A stretch of 64,000 bases of DNA from Oegoconia quadripuncta (GCA_949316235.1 OX438748.1:29010836-29074835), one strand, 5' to 3'; counted from the stretch's first letter, positions 43,801 through 55,207 are shown. Notes: generated from the letters alone by a model not told the origin. Program-made: numbers and translations.

Positions 43801-44181
43801 AGGAGTCGCGTAAAAAGAAATATTTCAAAAGCTTCAAAAGATTTCCATCCTATTATCGTTTCTAACTTTTAATAACGACCGAGCAACCTTTGGGTGAATG
43901 AAGTTTTTTTTTGTCATCCACAGGGTTTTTTCTCCTCTATCGGAAGCGTTGGAAATAAAATCGGGCCACTTTAATGAGAGGTTGGAAAAATCCAGAATTT
44001 TTAAAGACGGTTGGGAATAGTGGTTTCCTCATTTGTTCTTTCACCAATGTACTTTATTAGATAGTTGTGCTTATTTTGTGTTATTTATTGCATTCAGATT
44101 GAGAAACTTCCAAGATAATGTTATCCTGTGGGAACTGATATACTTCTTTTAATACCGACCGAAGTCTGTGATTCTGTTTTT

Positions 44182-44242
44182 TCTTAAGCACAGCGAGTTT
44201 GCACTTGCCCTCAATCACACCCTGATGTTAAGTGAAGAAGAA
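44182..44242 (-). repeat. SINE family C, 3' end only
   Basis: TTTTTTCTTAAGCACAGCGA to CCTGATGTTAAGTGAAGAA, with a short GAA expansion at the break. Confidence 0.5.
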
Positions 44243-44641
44243 GAAGTGGATTTGTAGAGTCAAAACGACTAAATCGATTTGATAGCGGTTTTTAGGTGTT
44301 TTCTTTTCGCTCTTACATTTAACCGGGTTATTAAGGTTTTAGGAAGCGCTCCTATTTTGAACGTGTGCCGAGTGAAATCTTTTCTAAAATCCGGTATAAC
44401 ACCTATTTACTGCTACTTTCGAAACCGGTTAGAAGCCCAGGATTGTACAGAATACGAAGAAGGGGAATAGCGCTTGGGAAGGATCAAGATTGTGAAGGAT
44501 GTGAATAGGAAGAAACGTTATCATGAACAATCGAGATTGCACAGTATGCGAATTATCTCCCTATTCAAGATCAGATGACAGCTGAGTAACGTTCCGTAGT
44601 GTCTACGAGCGTCAATGAGGCGCATATGTTGCAACAATACA

Positions 44642-45110
44642 ATCAGTGGTGTGCGCTCCATAAATAGGCAGAAAGGCAGGGCCTGACCTTGTAAATTGCA
44701 AGCATTCTCGAAATGCATTGACAAGACGACTGATTTCTTTTTATGCACAACATGAGGTCAAGTGATAACCTCACTTAACCTCAAACACACCTAATGTTTA
44801 GTGAAGATGAGGCCGAAGGTGGAAGTACTGGCTATCTTATCTCTGACGACCGGAACACAACAATGCTATTAACATTGCTGTTTTGGCGACTGACTGAGAT
44901 AATGATGGTGGTAGCTAGCTAGGCGGACATTTAAAATGCCCGACCTCCAACCAAACCGGGTACATTATGTACCCCGCAGGGGATCGAACCCACGACCTCC
45001 GATTCGTGAACCCTATGTTATTTACTTTGAAAACTCATACTGATGTGAAAAGAAATATTTTAAATTGTTGAGAGCATTGCTATAAGAGTAAGTTAATTAT
45101 TGTTATGTAT
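44642..45110 (+). mobile_element. CAGTGGCGTGC MITE split by a SINE
   Basis: Left part 44642-44734 (CAGTGGTGTGCGCTCC, ATAGGCAGAAAGGCAGGGCC) and right part about 45036-45110 (ACTGATGTGAAAAGAAATAT, TGCTATAAGAGTAAGTTA) are the two halves of the element seen intact at 7982-8168. The family C SINE at 44735-45035 lies between them. Confidence 0.55.
44735..45035 (-). repeat. SINE family C
   Basis: Full-length minus copy from CTTTTTATGCACAACATGAG to the head region (GTAAACAACATAG-like reversed). The 3' part has a duplication of the CCTCACTTAACCTCA segment. Confidence 0.65.
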
Positions 45111-45529
45111 TTTTTCTCATTTAATAGCAAACTTTACCATTCTGCTCACCTTGTGACAAAACTCTGTGCACCTCACAGGATAGGTTCAATTATAGCCCAT
45201 ATTTGCAGCTTTTCCTTCTTCATCATTAACAGCCCGTATCAACCCAATGCTGGGTGTCGGCATCCTTCCCATTATGTAATTTCTAACAAAATGCTAATTG
45301 CGTAAATCGGTAATTAGCAGCTATTAAACTGATACACACAGAGGTTTCGCTTGACGAATAAAAAACACTGATTATTGAAACCTCCGATGAAAAACGACGC
45401 GTTATGTGTTTGATGTCGATGTGTGTATGTGTCCAGTGTTTGTCTGGACGTATCTCAGTAACGTGTGGTCATATTTATATGAAATACTAAGTGTGCCCGC
45501 CCGACCGATTGACGACGACCGACTTTTTA

Positions 45530-45665
45530 AAGAGCCGACTTTTTCCTCAAAACTTTTATCACCGATATTGTGACCGAAGTTTTGTAGGACGTGGGGCGTT
45601 GAAACATTGCAATCAGTACGTTCCATTTTTCTCCTACAAAAAATCGGTCACCAATTGTCGCCCGT
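45530..45665 (+). repeat. Repeat block shared with 31720-31865
   Basis: TTATCACCGATATTGTGACC, TTTTGTAGGACGTGGGGCG and CTACAAAAAATCGGTCACCA. The sense frames across both copies are open and similar, but no family was recognised. Confidence 0.5.
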
Positions 45666-45819
45666 GGGCGACCTGCCTAAGGAGGGGACAGGTTTTCAAA
45701 ATTTTTTTAATATTTAAAATTAAATCCGGAGATACATTCTTAGCCATGTTTGATGGAATTCGGAGATTTAGCTTTTAACACCATATTTTGGTATGATCCA
45801 CCTTGACGATCCGGCCGAT

Positions 45820-45990
45820 GTATTGGGTTTTTACCTATGAAATTGGAGGTTTTTTTCTTCATTAATCATATGTACCAATTCCTGCGATTTTCGAAGCTAT
45901 ATCCAAATTTGTTTTTTATTTGGAAAATGGAATATTAATTCAAGGTTTCACATGAAATATTTTTTAATTTCTGATCTACATCACATGATA
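45820..45990 (+). repeat. Repeat block shared with 56325-56485
   Basis: TTACCTATGAAATTGGAGG, TTCCTGCGATTTTCGAAGC, TCCAAATTTGTTTTTTATTT and ATGAAATATTTTTTAATTT. Same orientation in both copies. Confidence 0.5.
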
Positions 45991-46104
45991 AAAAAAATTT
46001 GAACAGAGTTCATTTCATGTGCTTCCCATAATCATTTCTTAGATTCGCTGAAACTTTTATAAAGCTGTTACTTTTAAATATTAACGCAGCCTATACTTAA
46101 TTTA

Positions 46105-46300
46105 GTGTTATCCGATAATACACACAAAGTTTAGCTTAATTTGGATTTGCCGTTCCCAAAAAAAAATCAAATATGTTTGTATGGATGTGTTATCCATACA
46201 AACATATTTGTGTTATCCGATAATACACATAAAGTTTTACTAAATTTGGATTGGCCGTTTCCAAAAAAAAAAATCAAAAATGTTTGTATGGAGAAAACAG
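46105..46300. repeat. Tandem duplication with internal palindrome
   Basis: Two imperfect copies of a unit of about 105 bp (TTATCCGATAATACACA, AAGTTT, TTTGGATT, GCCGTT, CCAAAAAAAAA, ATGTTTGTATGGA). At the junction, about 46167-46209, CAAATATGTTTGTATGGAT and ATCCATACAAACATATTTG form a perfect 19-bp stem. Confidence 0.6.
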
Positions 46301-46462
46301 TCTTAATGAAATTCTTCATACAAGAAGCCAATTTCATAGGTAAGGCTATTTTGTTACATCGGAGATGTTATTTTCATTATGGTTACTATATGAGAGATAG
46401 GGTCTGAAACGAGGAGATTATATGTGAACTAAATAGTCGTAATTGCTTTGAAGATGTAAACA

Positions 46463-46600
46463 AGGCTCAATGTAAACAACATATGGTTTACGTATCGGAG
46501 GTCGCGGGTTCGATCCCCAGCGGGGTACATGTTTAGTAGGTACTCGGTTTAGTTGGTGGTAGAGCATTTTAAATGTCTGCCTGCCAGCTACCATACACAC
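46463..46600 (+). repeat. SINE family C, 5' part
   Basis: AGGCTCAATGTAAACAACAT, B box GCGGGTTCGATCCCCAGCG and GCATTTTAAATGTCTGCC, then it stops at the CAGCTACCATAC block. Confidence 0.65.
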
Positions 46601-46664
46601 ACATACACTAAATGTCTTTAAACTTTATGTCCACACTGTCTCACGATTTAAGACGCCACTGCTA

Positions 46665-46996
46665 CTTTTTTTTAATGCATAACATGTTAGCACTTGACCT
46701 CAATCACACCTGATGTTAAGTGAAGATGACACCGAAGATGGAAGCGGACTGACCCGGAAACCTCATTTATTTGGCGTACTCACTCTCTTATCTCAGACAT
46801 CCGGAACACAACAGTTCTATTAATATTGCTGTCTGGCGGCGGACATTTAAAATGCCCTACTACCACCCAAACCGTAAACTAACTGTACCTCGGTAGGGAT
46901 CGATCCCTATCAGATCAGATCAGAGGTCTTGAGTTCGAACTCACGACCTCTGATTCGTAAAACCTATGTTGTTTATATTGAGCCACCGAGACGGTC
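46665..46996 (-). repeat. SINE family C with a rearranged head
   Basis: Minus copy. Between the body and the head the B-box region is partly duplicated (GATCGATCCCTATCAGATCA then GAGTTCGAACTCACGACCTC), so the tRNA-like part is not clean. Confidence 0.6.
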
Positions 46997-47282
46997 AAAA
47001 ATATACCTCTAGATCGGCAGATTTGTGGGTAGAGATCTCTCAGCAGTAACGTTCAATATGCGGCGATCTGCGTAGGGTTGTTGTTACATTTTTTCCATAA
47101 ATACATACACTATGTAATGTTTTTAAATAAATGGCATGTAAGATTCTTAATACTAGTGTTTTACTATACTTCTCATATTAACTTGCATTTCCCTATATAA
47201 TTCGTATGTTGGAAATCTTTGTCCTAGCGTATCGTCGTTCATCTAAGGTGCATTATTTATGCAGCATGAATAGAATCAACCA

Positions 47283-47510
47283 GTCTCGTCCCGTGGGTAT
47301 CGTAAAAAGGGGCTAAGGGACTTTGCACCTAAAAACGTCTATCGATTGGTACGTTTTAACGGCGATGGGTTCACTTCTTGTCACGTGTGCATTTTTATAT
47401 ACTTCAAAGGGTGAACCGTGGATGTTGCGTCAAACATTGCTAATATTTGAAACACGCAAACGCTAATGTTTGGGATATCTCTACCATTACCTATTTGAGA
47501 TATAAGTCAA
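47283..47510 (-). repeat. Dispersed repeat E, opposite sense
   Basis: GTCTCGTCCCGTGGGTATCG, AAGGGGCTAAGGGACTTTGC, GTGAACCGTGGATGTTGCG and GGGATATCTCTACCATTACC, the reverse complement order of 20404-20695. Confidence 0.55.
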
Positions 47511-47932
47511 GATGTTAAGTATGTAACTTTTGGGCTCTAATAATAAACCTCTTTAAAGCAACTTTACGCCTTTTGAGAGGCTTAACTGCGTTCTTTGTTT
47601 GCAGATCGTAACGTTAATGTGTCCCTAATAGGTCTAGGTACACTCGTCGCCAAATTGCGTATCATTAACACGATCTAATCAATTTGCACACCGCACTCGT
47701 TTGTTATGTAGGCACGTTTACAACACAGCTGTGGGACTCGACATGTTTTCTTTTACTAATTCCAACATTGGTAAACATCCTTGGGACAGATGGAATGCTA
47801 ATTTCAGATCACCAACTTTCTTTTGTTTTTTCTAAAATTTTTAGCAAGGTATGGAGCACACATCTATTGCTCATATCAGCCTCATAGGTACACATGTTTA
47901 GTATATAAGGACCTGAGATCTTACTAATATCT

Positions 47933-48150
47933 AATCTAACTACGAAAGTTTGGATGTTGGTTTGTTTGTTACTCAATCACGGCGAAACGGATGAACGGAT
48001 TTGGATGAAATTTGGTATATAGGTAGAACATACCCTGGATTAACTTATAGGATTTTTTATCCCGTTTAAGTGAGTAGATCCCGCGGGATAAACAACATAT
48101 CCGCGATAAAGTTATTCCACGTAGGCGAAGCCGCGGGCGGTAAGCTAGTA
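47933..48150 (+). repeat. Dispersed repeat D, longest copy
   Basis: CTACGAAAGTTTGGATGTTG, TTACTCAATCACGGCGAAAC, CATACCCTGGATTAAC, CCCGCGGGATAAACAAC and GCGAAGCCGCGGGCGGTAAG, then a CAGTGGCGTGC-type MITE fragment (minus) at 48150-48216. Confidence 0.65.
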
Positions 48151-48248
48151 AAGCTTACAATTTGCTAACGTAGGTGCTGCCTTTCTGCTTGCATGGAGGA
48201 CACGCCACTGCACACAATAATACATAATATAAAAGCTTACATACTAAA

Positions 48249-48272
48249 ATATGTATATATATATATATATAC
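48249..48272. repeat. (TA)n microsatellite
   Basis: About ten TA units. Confidence 0.6.
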
Positions 48273-48600
48273 TTCGAGAATTTAATATTCAAAGACTGCT
48301 CTAAGAATCTATTTACCTACCTAAAATCAGTTAGGAAGTTGAAGGTTACCTAATAATTATAATTACAGCAATACTGAAAGTCAATTACGTACCAAAACCA
48401 ATTAATGGAAAATCACTTCAATATTAATTGAGTGCCAATGTTATTTTGGATCTCATTTAAAGACATGACACGAGAGATAGTTATACCAGTATAGTTACTA
48501 TAACAATTTCTGTGCTTTATTGTAGACTAGCTTCCCGCCCGCGACTTCGTCCGCGTGGACGATTTTATCAAAATCGGTTGAGCATAAAAATTTTGCCTAT

Positions 48601-48864
48601 ATGTTAATATATAATATATGTATAAAGGGAGTAATTGAGAATAGACGATGGAAAATGCTGGGGCACCTTATACGACACGATGATTTCATCAAAACCATAA
48701 TAGAAGGAAGAATAGAGGGGAAAAGAAAAAGAGGAAGACCGAGAATAAGCTACATGCAGCAAATAAAAGAGAAGTTGAACGTCGTGTCGTATCAGGAGGT
48801 CAAGAGGAAGGCGGAGAGCAGAGAGATATGGAAAAATCTCCACCGACAAGAGCATGGCTCTTAA
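48601..48864 (+). pseudogene. RTE-type reverse transcriptase C-terminus, open frame
   Basis: An 87-codon open frame with RRWKMLGHLIRHDDFIKTII, GKRKRGRPRISYMQQIKEKL and AESREIWKNLHRQEHGS. The W-LGH-RH--F and basic GRPR motifs are the standard C-terminal end of RTE and related non-LTR proteins. No stop interrupts it, suggesting a fairly recent 5'-truncated copy. It is inserted within a repeat D-like element whose ends lie at about 48525 and 48960. Confidence 0.65.
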
Positions 48865-48974
48865 ATCATGATGATGGTGATGTTAATCCAGGTTAGGACC
48901 TGGATTAACATATAGGCAAATACTTTTTGAATGAAATTTGATGGGTAGATATACACACAAACTTTCGCATTTAT

Positions 48975-49140
48975 AAACCTGTCTCTTCCAGTGGATGTCA
49001 TAAAAGGAGATTAAGGGATTTTCCACCAATCTGTAGACTTGCACGCTTCAACGGAGGCCTTGCGCCCAGCCCCTGTCACGTGTGCATTTCTCTATTTCGA
49101 AAGGTGAACAGTGGATGGTTTTTCAAGCACTCTTAATGTT
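48975..49140 (-). repeat. Dispersed repeat E, opposite sense
   Basis: CTGTCTCTTCCAGTGGATG, AAGGAGATTAAGGGATTTTC, CCTGTCACGTGTGCATTTC and AGGTGAACAGTGGATGG. Confidence 0.5.
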
Positions 49141-49203
49141 TTTTTTTTATGCTCGACGGGTTCATACTTGACCTCAATCACACTTGTTGTTAAGTGAAGA
49201 TAC
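49141..49203 (-). repeat. SINE family C, 3' end only
   Basis: TTTTTTTTATGCTCGACGGG to TTGTTAAGTGAAGATA. Confidence 0.55.
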
Positions 49204-49389
49204 TAGGTACTATGCCTCACGGAAGCGAGTTGGACGGCGTATTTTTTCTATAAGATATAGGTATTTTTAATTGTGTTTTATAAATTTGTTGTTTCATGTA
49301 CATACTTAATTATGTATTATCATTATTTTTTATTGCTTCAAAATCCTTACTTACTTTTTTAGCAAATTTCGCAACTGTTTAGAATATTG

Positions 49390-49517
49390 TCGGTTCATAT
49401 AGCGTAAATCAGCTGTCTTGATAATGCATTTCGAGGAAAACTTACAATTTTCTAGGGCAGGCCAGGGCTAGGCAGAAAGGCAATCCTTTTTGCCTGTATG
49501 GAAGGCACGCCACTGGC
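49390..49517 (-). mobile_element. CAGTGGCGTGC MITE, reversed
   Basis: Ends AAGGCACGCCACTG and contains GGCTAGGCAGAAAGGCAAT. The far end is truncated. Confidence 0.5.
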
Positions 49518-50339
49518 AACGTTACGTCCCTACACGTGTTAACTTCAGTTTCGTTCATGAGTGATTTCTAAAACAAAGCAGTGCGAAATGCAACGATTAT
49601 ATAATTTTAAATAGGAATAGAGGCAGACTTGCCCGGGATATATGTACAGAGGTATACGTCTTTGAGGTTGTACATGATTTCATAGAGGTGCCGTAGAGTA
49701 GGTAAAAAATCAGAGAGGTGTAATGACGAGAAACTGAACGTGTATTTACAACAGATTTATTTGGCGAAGAAATTAAAATGTAGCTTTAAATTTTGATTAG
49801 TCAATTATAATATCATCCAGGTAAATATAACATCTGTCTTAAAAGTTATAAGTTTAAAGCCTATTCTGTATCTGGCTGAGGCAATGTAGCGTCAAATTTA
49901 AAATGGTTTTTATTTTCGAAAGGAGTTTGTGAGTTATTATCATTTAGTCATATTTGATGCAAATAAAATTACCGTTTCGAATATCTGAAATAAAAAAAAG
50001 TCTTTAAGCACTTTAAGACTTCAGACATTTTGTATAAGAGACGGTGCCCAGTTTCCCGAACGCTACCCATCCAAGTTGGACACGACGATTGGTCTCTTTT
50101 TCGAAGCGTTACGCCTCTAATACAGTATATTTATTATACATACATACAGTATATATAATAAGTATGATAATTACAGTATGATACAAGCCGTGACATTATG
50201 TATGTTATTATATAATTTCGATTAATAGACGAACGAAAGTCACGGATTAGTAAGTTGAAAATGGGCAAGGTGCATACTGCTGATGGCCGGCCGGTGCAGC
50301 ATTAAAGTTGGAGTGGAGACCACCCACCGGCAAGCGCAG

Positions 50340-50680
50340 CCTAGGACGTCCACTCACAAGGTGACGTCAGCTTTACTCCTTCTCCATGTATGCAGTCAAA
50401 TTATGGAATGCACTTCCCACTAATATACGCGATAGCCAATCCCTACCCATTTTTAAAACTCGACTAAAGGAATACTATCTCAAGCCTATTTATATATATT
50501 CAGGCATTTATATTCAGTCAGCCTATTTATAGATATATATTATACGTAAGTATTTATTATTATTTATTTTAAATTGTGTATGTATTGTCTTTTGTAAATT
50601 GTGTTCCTATAACAGTGATGTTTTGTTAATGTATTGTTCTATATTTTAAGTATCGCTCTTTGTGTGCAATAAAAACTTTA
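50340..50680 (+). mobile_element. Non-LTR tail, coding end plus 3' UTR
   Basis: The frame reads YAVKLWNALPTNIRDSQSL, then FKTRLKEYYL, the LWN-LP-IR motif at the end of jockey-type reverse transcriptases. The 3' UTR ends TTTGTGTGCAATAAAAACTT. Confidence 0.6.
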
Positions 50681-50682
50681 AA

Positions 50683-50960
50683 TTGGTTTCTTCCTTCCGA
50701 GGGTTTGCTGGAAGAAATTACAGAGATAAGCTCGCCTTTTGTGTATTGTAATTTCTGTCCTATCTTTGTTCAATGTATGTTTGTATACTTCTATGCAATA
50801 AAGTGTAAAAATAAAATTAGGTGGACGGACGACCTGAAGGTCGCGGGAAGTCGCTGGATGCAGGCCGTCTCTAACCAGTCGCTCTGGAAACCAGTGGGGA
50901 AGACCTATGCTCACCAGTGGACGTCCTGTGCCTGTTTTGATTATGATGATATAATGTCTC
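50683..50960 (+). mobile_element. Non-LTR 3' end followed by an RTE-type tail
   Basis: 50683-50815 is the GATAAGCTCGCCTTTTGTGT to GCAATAAAGTG 3' end. 50818-50960 reads RWTDDLKVAGSRWMQA, then SLWKPVGKTYAHQWTSC, an RTE C-terminus. The head-to-tail order suggests insertion of one at the tail of the other. Confidence 0.6.
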
Positions 50961-51387
50961 CTCCCTTATATTCAAGCTACTCTACTCTGTTCCTGCGCAC
51001 AATTCCACCCACATGTAGTTAACCATGTCTCCCAGTTCACAATGGATTTCCGTTAACCCAAAGAGCTATGGAGTCTAATATCAAAGGCGGTTCTACAGGT
51101 CACAATGCATTAACCGTTTGAGTATCAAGTGACTAGGTATAAACTGTTTTAACCGTAAATCAATCATACACTCAGCTAACTCTCTGTAGAGTAAGGAGAT
51201 AAAGTGTGAACTGGCTGAACAGTTTTACAATCATGAATATTAGTGGACAGATAAATGCGCACGATATGTACTGGATAACTTTATAAAACAAAGTGTCCTT
51301 TTTATTTTTCGAACTGCGAGCGGAAACTTAAAATATACAGGATCGGTTTTTTTACAGAAATGTTTTCACAGAAATTTTTACAAAAAT

Positions 51388-51429
51388 TTACCTAATATGC
51401 CCCATATTTTTATAGGGCATATTAGGTAA
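51388..51429. other. Perfect 15-bp hairpin
   Basis: TTACCTAATATGCCC and GGGCATATTAGGTAA around a 12-nt A/T loop. Its right arm is also part of a longer inverted repeat with 51940-52005. Confidence 0.55.
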
Positions 51430-52005
51430 GTGAAATAGAAGGTAATGTCATAGGTAGTTTTTTTAAGATCATCATCGAATAGAGTTTTGTGTCATTTGAT
51501 GGTCGTGTTTGTAGCCCAATCCAAATAATTACAGCATTAACGACGACCTGTTTGGTGTAGTGGTTAGAAACTCTGCTACTATACCAACTGGTCGCGGGTT
51601 CGAATCCCGCTAGGGGCATATGTTTGTATGATGAATACAGACATGTGTTCCCGAGTTATGGATGTTTTTCATTTATACATGTATTTATTTACAAAAAAAA
51701 AATGTATTTGTGTAGTTTATCAACCATCTGGTATCCATAACACAAGCCTAGATGCTTACTGTGGACCTAGATGGCGCTGTGTGTTTGTGCAAAGACATTT
51801 ATTATTATTATTATTAAATATAAAAATTTGGTGAAAGTTTATGAGATTCAAATACATTTCGCATGATAGGAACCCTACGAATCCCGCCATTCGCATATCA
51901 ATCTCTGGCCGGCGCATGAGATGATGATGGTTTTGGAAAAAAAATTAAACTACCTATGCCAATAACTTCTATTTCACTTACCTACTTAATATGCCCTATT
52001 TTTTT
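51412..52005. mobile_element. Inverted-repeat element carrying a SINE
   Basis: About 50 nt at 51412-51463 (ATAGGGCATATTAGGTAAGT, GAAATAGAAGG, CATAGGTAGTTT) pair with 51940-52005, apart from a 4-nt indel and a few changes. The family A SINE at 51541-51816 sits between the arms. Confidence 0.5.
51541..51816 (+). repeat. SINE family A, best-kept copy
   Basis: Head CGACGACCTGTTTGGTGTAG, TGGTTAGAAACTCTGC, B box GCGGGTTCGAATCCCGC, then TGATGAATACAGACATGTG, CAACCATCTGGTATCC, GATGGCGCTGTGTG and a (TTA)n tail. It has no disruption in the head and can serve as the reference for this family. Confidence 0.75.
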
Positions 52006-52127
52006 TCCTTACGGTAAAAAGCTCATCCGGTATAAATTGAATCGAACTAGAAGAACATGTGGGAAGTACACTCCTAAATAACATTCAATTATAAATTGTG
52101 ACATTCTTTTATATTTGTCTTTGGAAT

Positions 52128-52210
52128 AGCCAAAATAGTTAGGTAACTATTTTGGCTGTTTTCAAGTGTTAAAATTCAAGTTGTTAGTAGGTACTAACAA
52201 CTTGAATTTT
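52128..52210. other. Two adjacent perfect hairpins with GG loops
   Basis: 52128-52157: 14-bp stem AGCCAAAATAGTTA and its complement. 52171-52210: 19-bp stem AAAATTCAAGTTGTTAGTA and its complement. Both have only GG as loop, and the two lie 13 nt apart. Confidence 0.75.
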
Positions 52211-53873
52211 AAAATCATTCGTATTCGCGCATAACTATTTGACTGAACTCACCACACGAAACAGAATTGAATGGAAGGTCTCGCGTAAAAATTTCCAAAT
52301 CTACGAGTGCGTTGTAAAGTAGGATAGGACATAAAAAATCCGTAAAATTGACGCAGACCGTGTAAACCAGTAAAGCTCCAAAAACATGGGTAACAAGATT
52401 CAATTTTCATATTTCAGAGGTTCGCCTGCAGCGAACCGAGTGCGGGCGTGGCGCCGACTGCCAAACGCGTGATAAAACTACGTGCGATAATACAGCGATG
52501 GTGTGGAGTCGTTATTAGTAAAAAAAATTATATTTAGTAAATCTCCGAAACTTGATATTAGAAATAATAAAATGCCTGTTTCGACATTAGATTTTTTTCT
52601 TTAGTCGGTCTACTTGTTCATATATATTAGTAAAAACTGTTAGTTTTTTTCACAAAAAAATCACAGGATTTAAAATCGTTTTTCATGCAAGAATATGTTT
52701 TCATCGCTTAATATCAAGTAACTACGCAGTCCATTATTGTAGTGCCCAATAGACGAGCACATGAGAGTGTTTTGCATGTTAAATAGTCGAAACCAGTGAT
52801 TTCGCCAATCTACCTGGTATGGTAAGGTGGATTTATGGTCCATAGAGTATGCTAAGTGAGAAGAGACTGTTCCACAACATTGGGAATGTGAGTCTGTTAA
52901 TGGTGGCGTTCTTGGTCAAAAAGAAACTCGCTAATGTAAATGAAAAATCTAATTATATTCTACAAGGAACTGTTTTATCAATTGCACATATTGCTAGATA
53001 TAACTATATTTACGTAAAGTAATCATGTTATCTAATTAATATTTTATCATAATTATCAATTACAATATGTTTGTAATATAGTTCTATTGAAAACTAAATA
53101 TTAATCTACTCCACGGATTTCTCAATTCTCTTTGTCACCTAATATTATTGTAAGGTCAAAAATTCTTCGAGCAATAACAGACTCTATTTCCAAGCACTTA
53201 AGTATATTCGAACTTTATTTCTTTACCTTTTGTTCTAAGACTAGAATCGAGTCGCCTTGAGAATAGAAAATCAAAATTAAGAAGAGCCCCAACTAACCAT
53301 TTTTGTCGAAGAAAATACGTACTTTCAGTTAGTTCTCGTAGAAAACCAGGGTTCAAATGGTACTGGTTAACATTTGCTCCAGTTGGTACTTAAGCAAATA
53401 CTAGCTGTTAACTTTTATGGAACTATTACATATATTCGGTATAATAAAGTTATGTTTGCATTTCTGTACCAGGTCCAGAGCATTACGACATTAACCCGTT
53501 TAAGAGAAGTGAAATTTTCTGCTGTTTTTCGAGAGTTCAAATTAAAAAAGATAGATTGATAGATAAACTTTTATTTGTTTATCCAGCCATATGATAGATT
53601 ATAGGGAAAATGGAAGAGGCTGATTCGATTGACTCGGATTTAATATTTTCGTTTCTTTTACACGACACAGGTAATTCGTCATATATCAGACGACACAGAG
53701 AGAGAGAGCCAAACGTCATCAAACAATAACAGCTGATATTTTCGTTCACAAACTACTTTACATCAATAATTGTCCTACGTTTAGAAATACTGTTCCAATA
53801 CCACACAGGGTACATGCAGTATTACAAAACATATTAAACTACAATACAGTAATAAAAGCCAAATAAAGGTAGC
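52211..53873. other. Spacer, nothing recognised
   Basis: AT-rich with no shared repeat and no frame with domain support. A short GC-rich patch at 52425-52470 (GGGCGTGGCGCCGAC) stands out but has no further support. Confidence 0.4.
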
Positions 53874-54147
53874 TTTTTTTATGCACGACGGGTTGGTACT
53901 TGACCTCAATCACACCTGATGTTAAGTGAAGATGAGGTCGAAGATGGAAGCGTACTGACCCGGAATCCCCAACACATTTGGGGGACTGGCTATCTTATCT
54001 CTGACAACCGGAACATAACAATGCTATTAACTTTGTTGCTTTTCGGCAGATTTAAATAAGATGATGGTAGCTAGCCAGGCGGACATTTAAAATGCCCTAC
54101 CACCAACCAAACCGAGTACTTAAACATGTTAAATACTGGGTAACGCT
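53874..54147 (-). repeat. SINE family C, head truncated
   Basis: TTTTTTTATGCACGACGGGT to CCACCAACCAAACCGAGTAC; stops before the B box. Confidence 0.7.
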
Positions 54148-54559
54148 ACAAAAAAAAATGGAAAATAAATATACCCAATATTATGTTAATGGTTTCATTA
54201 TCTGTAAAGATATAAATAAAATCAAATAAATAATATGCAAATAACATTTTCAGCAAGTAACGAGCCCACCGGAATCACGACGCGAATCCCTCGAAGAATT
54301 CTCACCAATCAAAACTTGTCAAACTCATTTTTGGAAAGTTTATTGAAAATTTATTCAAAAGACAGAGGTTCCAAAACTTCGGGCATAACTTATCTCTCAG
54401 AACTCTGTCAAACTAAATTAGACTTGTTACGATGATCATTCGATAGCCCTTTCCTGATTAAGTAGCCTTTCGGAATTATTAAAGACGCTTTACGACTTAA
54501 TGAGCCGTAATTTGGTAATTATAGGATATTTTATAAAAATTATAAAAAGCGGCCTCTTT

Positions 54560-54814
54560 TTCTTTTTATGCTATTTTCAGGAAACATAACTTTATTGATT
54601 GTGAGATAAGGGCCGAAGGTGGAAGCGTACTGACTCGGAAACCCCATTGTTGTTTGGCGGCAGACTTAGATAAGATGATGATAGCTAGCCAAGCGTACAT
54701 TTAAAATGCCCTAACACCAACCAAACCGAGTACTAAACATGTATCCCGCTAGGGATCGAACCCGCGACCTCCGCTTCGTAAACCCTATGTTGTTTACATT
54801 GAGACACGGAGGAT
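54560..54814 (-). repeat. SINE family C, tail disrupted
   Basis: The head and body are good (reversed B box GGGATCGAACCCGC, then TTTACATTGAGACACGGAGG). The tail side is replaced by TATGCTATTTTCAGGAAACA. Confidence 0.65.
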
Positions 54815-55024
54815 AGATATACTTAAGTTAACACTTGAGACCTTAGGGTTTTAATACATCTGTAGGACACTGTATATTTTATAACCTACTTGAAAATATC
54901 ACTAATCTGAGAAAAAATAATGTCAAAACAACATTACTAAATAACAATATGATAATTTAAAAACCTAAAATTATTGTGCAATACATTTTGCAGGTGCCAT
55001 ATTGGATTTTTCACCTTACAATGT

Positions 55025-55165
55025 ATCCTATAACACTGGGGATCAAAACGAATTTTACGACACCTTGCATTTCGAAATCGGTCAAGCCGTCTATAGGCTA
55101 CAGGAAGAAATCTATACAAAAATATGAGTACATAAAAACACCCGAAAAACATTACCAAGGGTTCC
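55025..55165. repeat. Dispersed repeat G
   Basis: TATCCTATAACACTGGGGAT, TTGCATTTCGAAATCGGTCA and TAGGCTACAGGAAGAAA. Confidence 0.5.
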
Positions 55166-55207
55166 AAGTAAGTTACTTACATATACCTAAATACTTACAT
55201 ACACATT

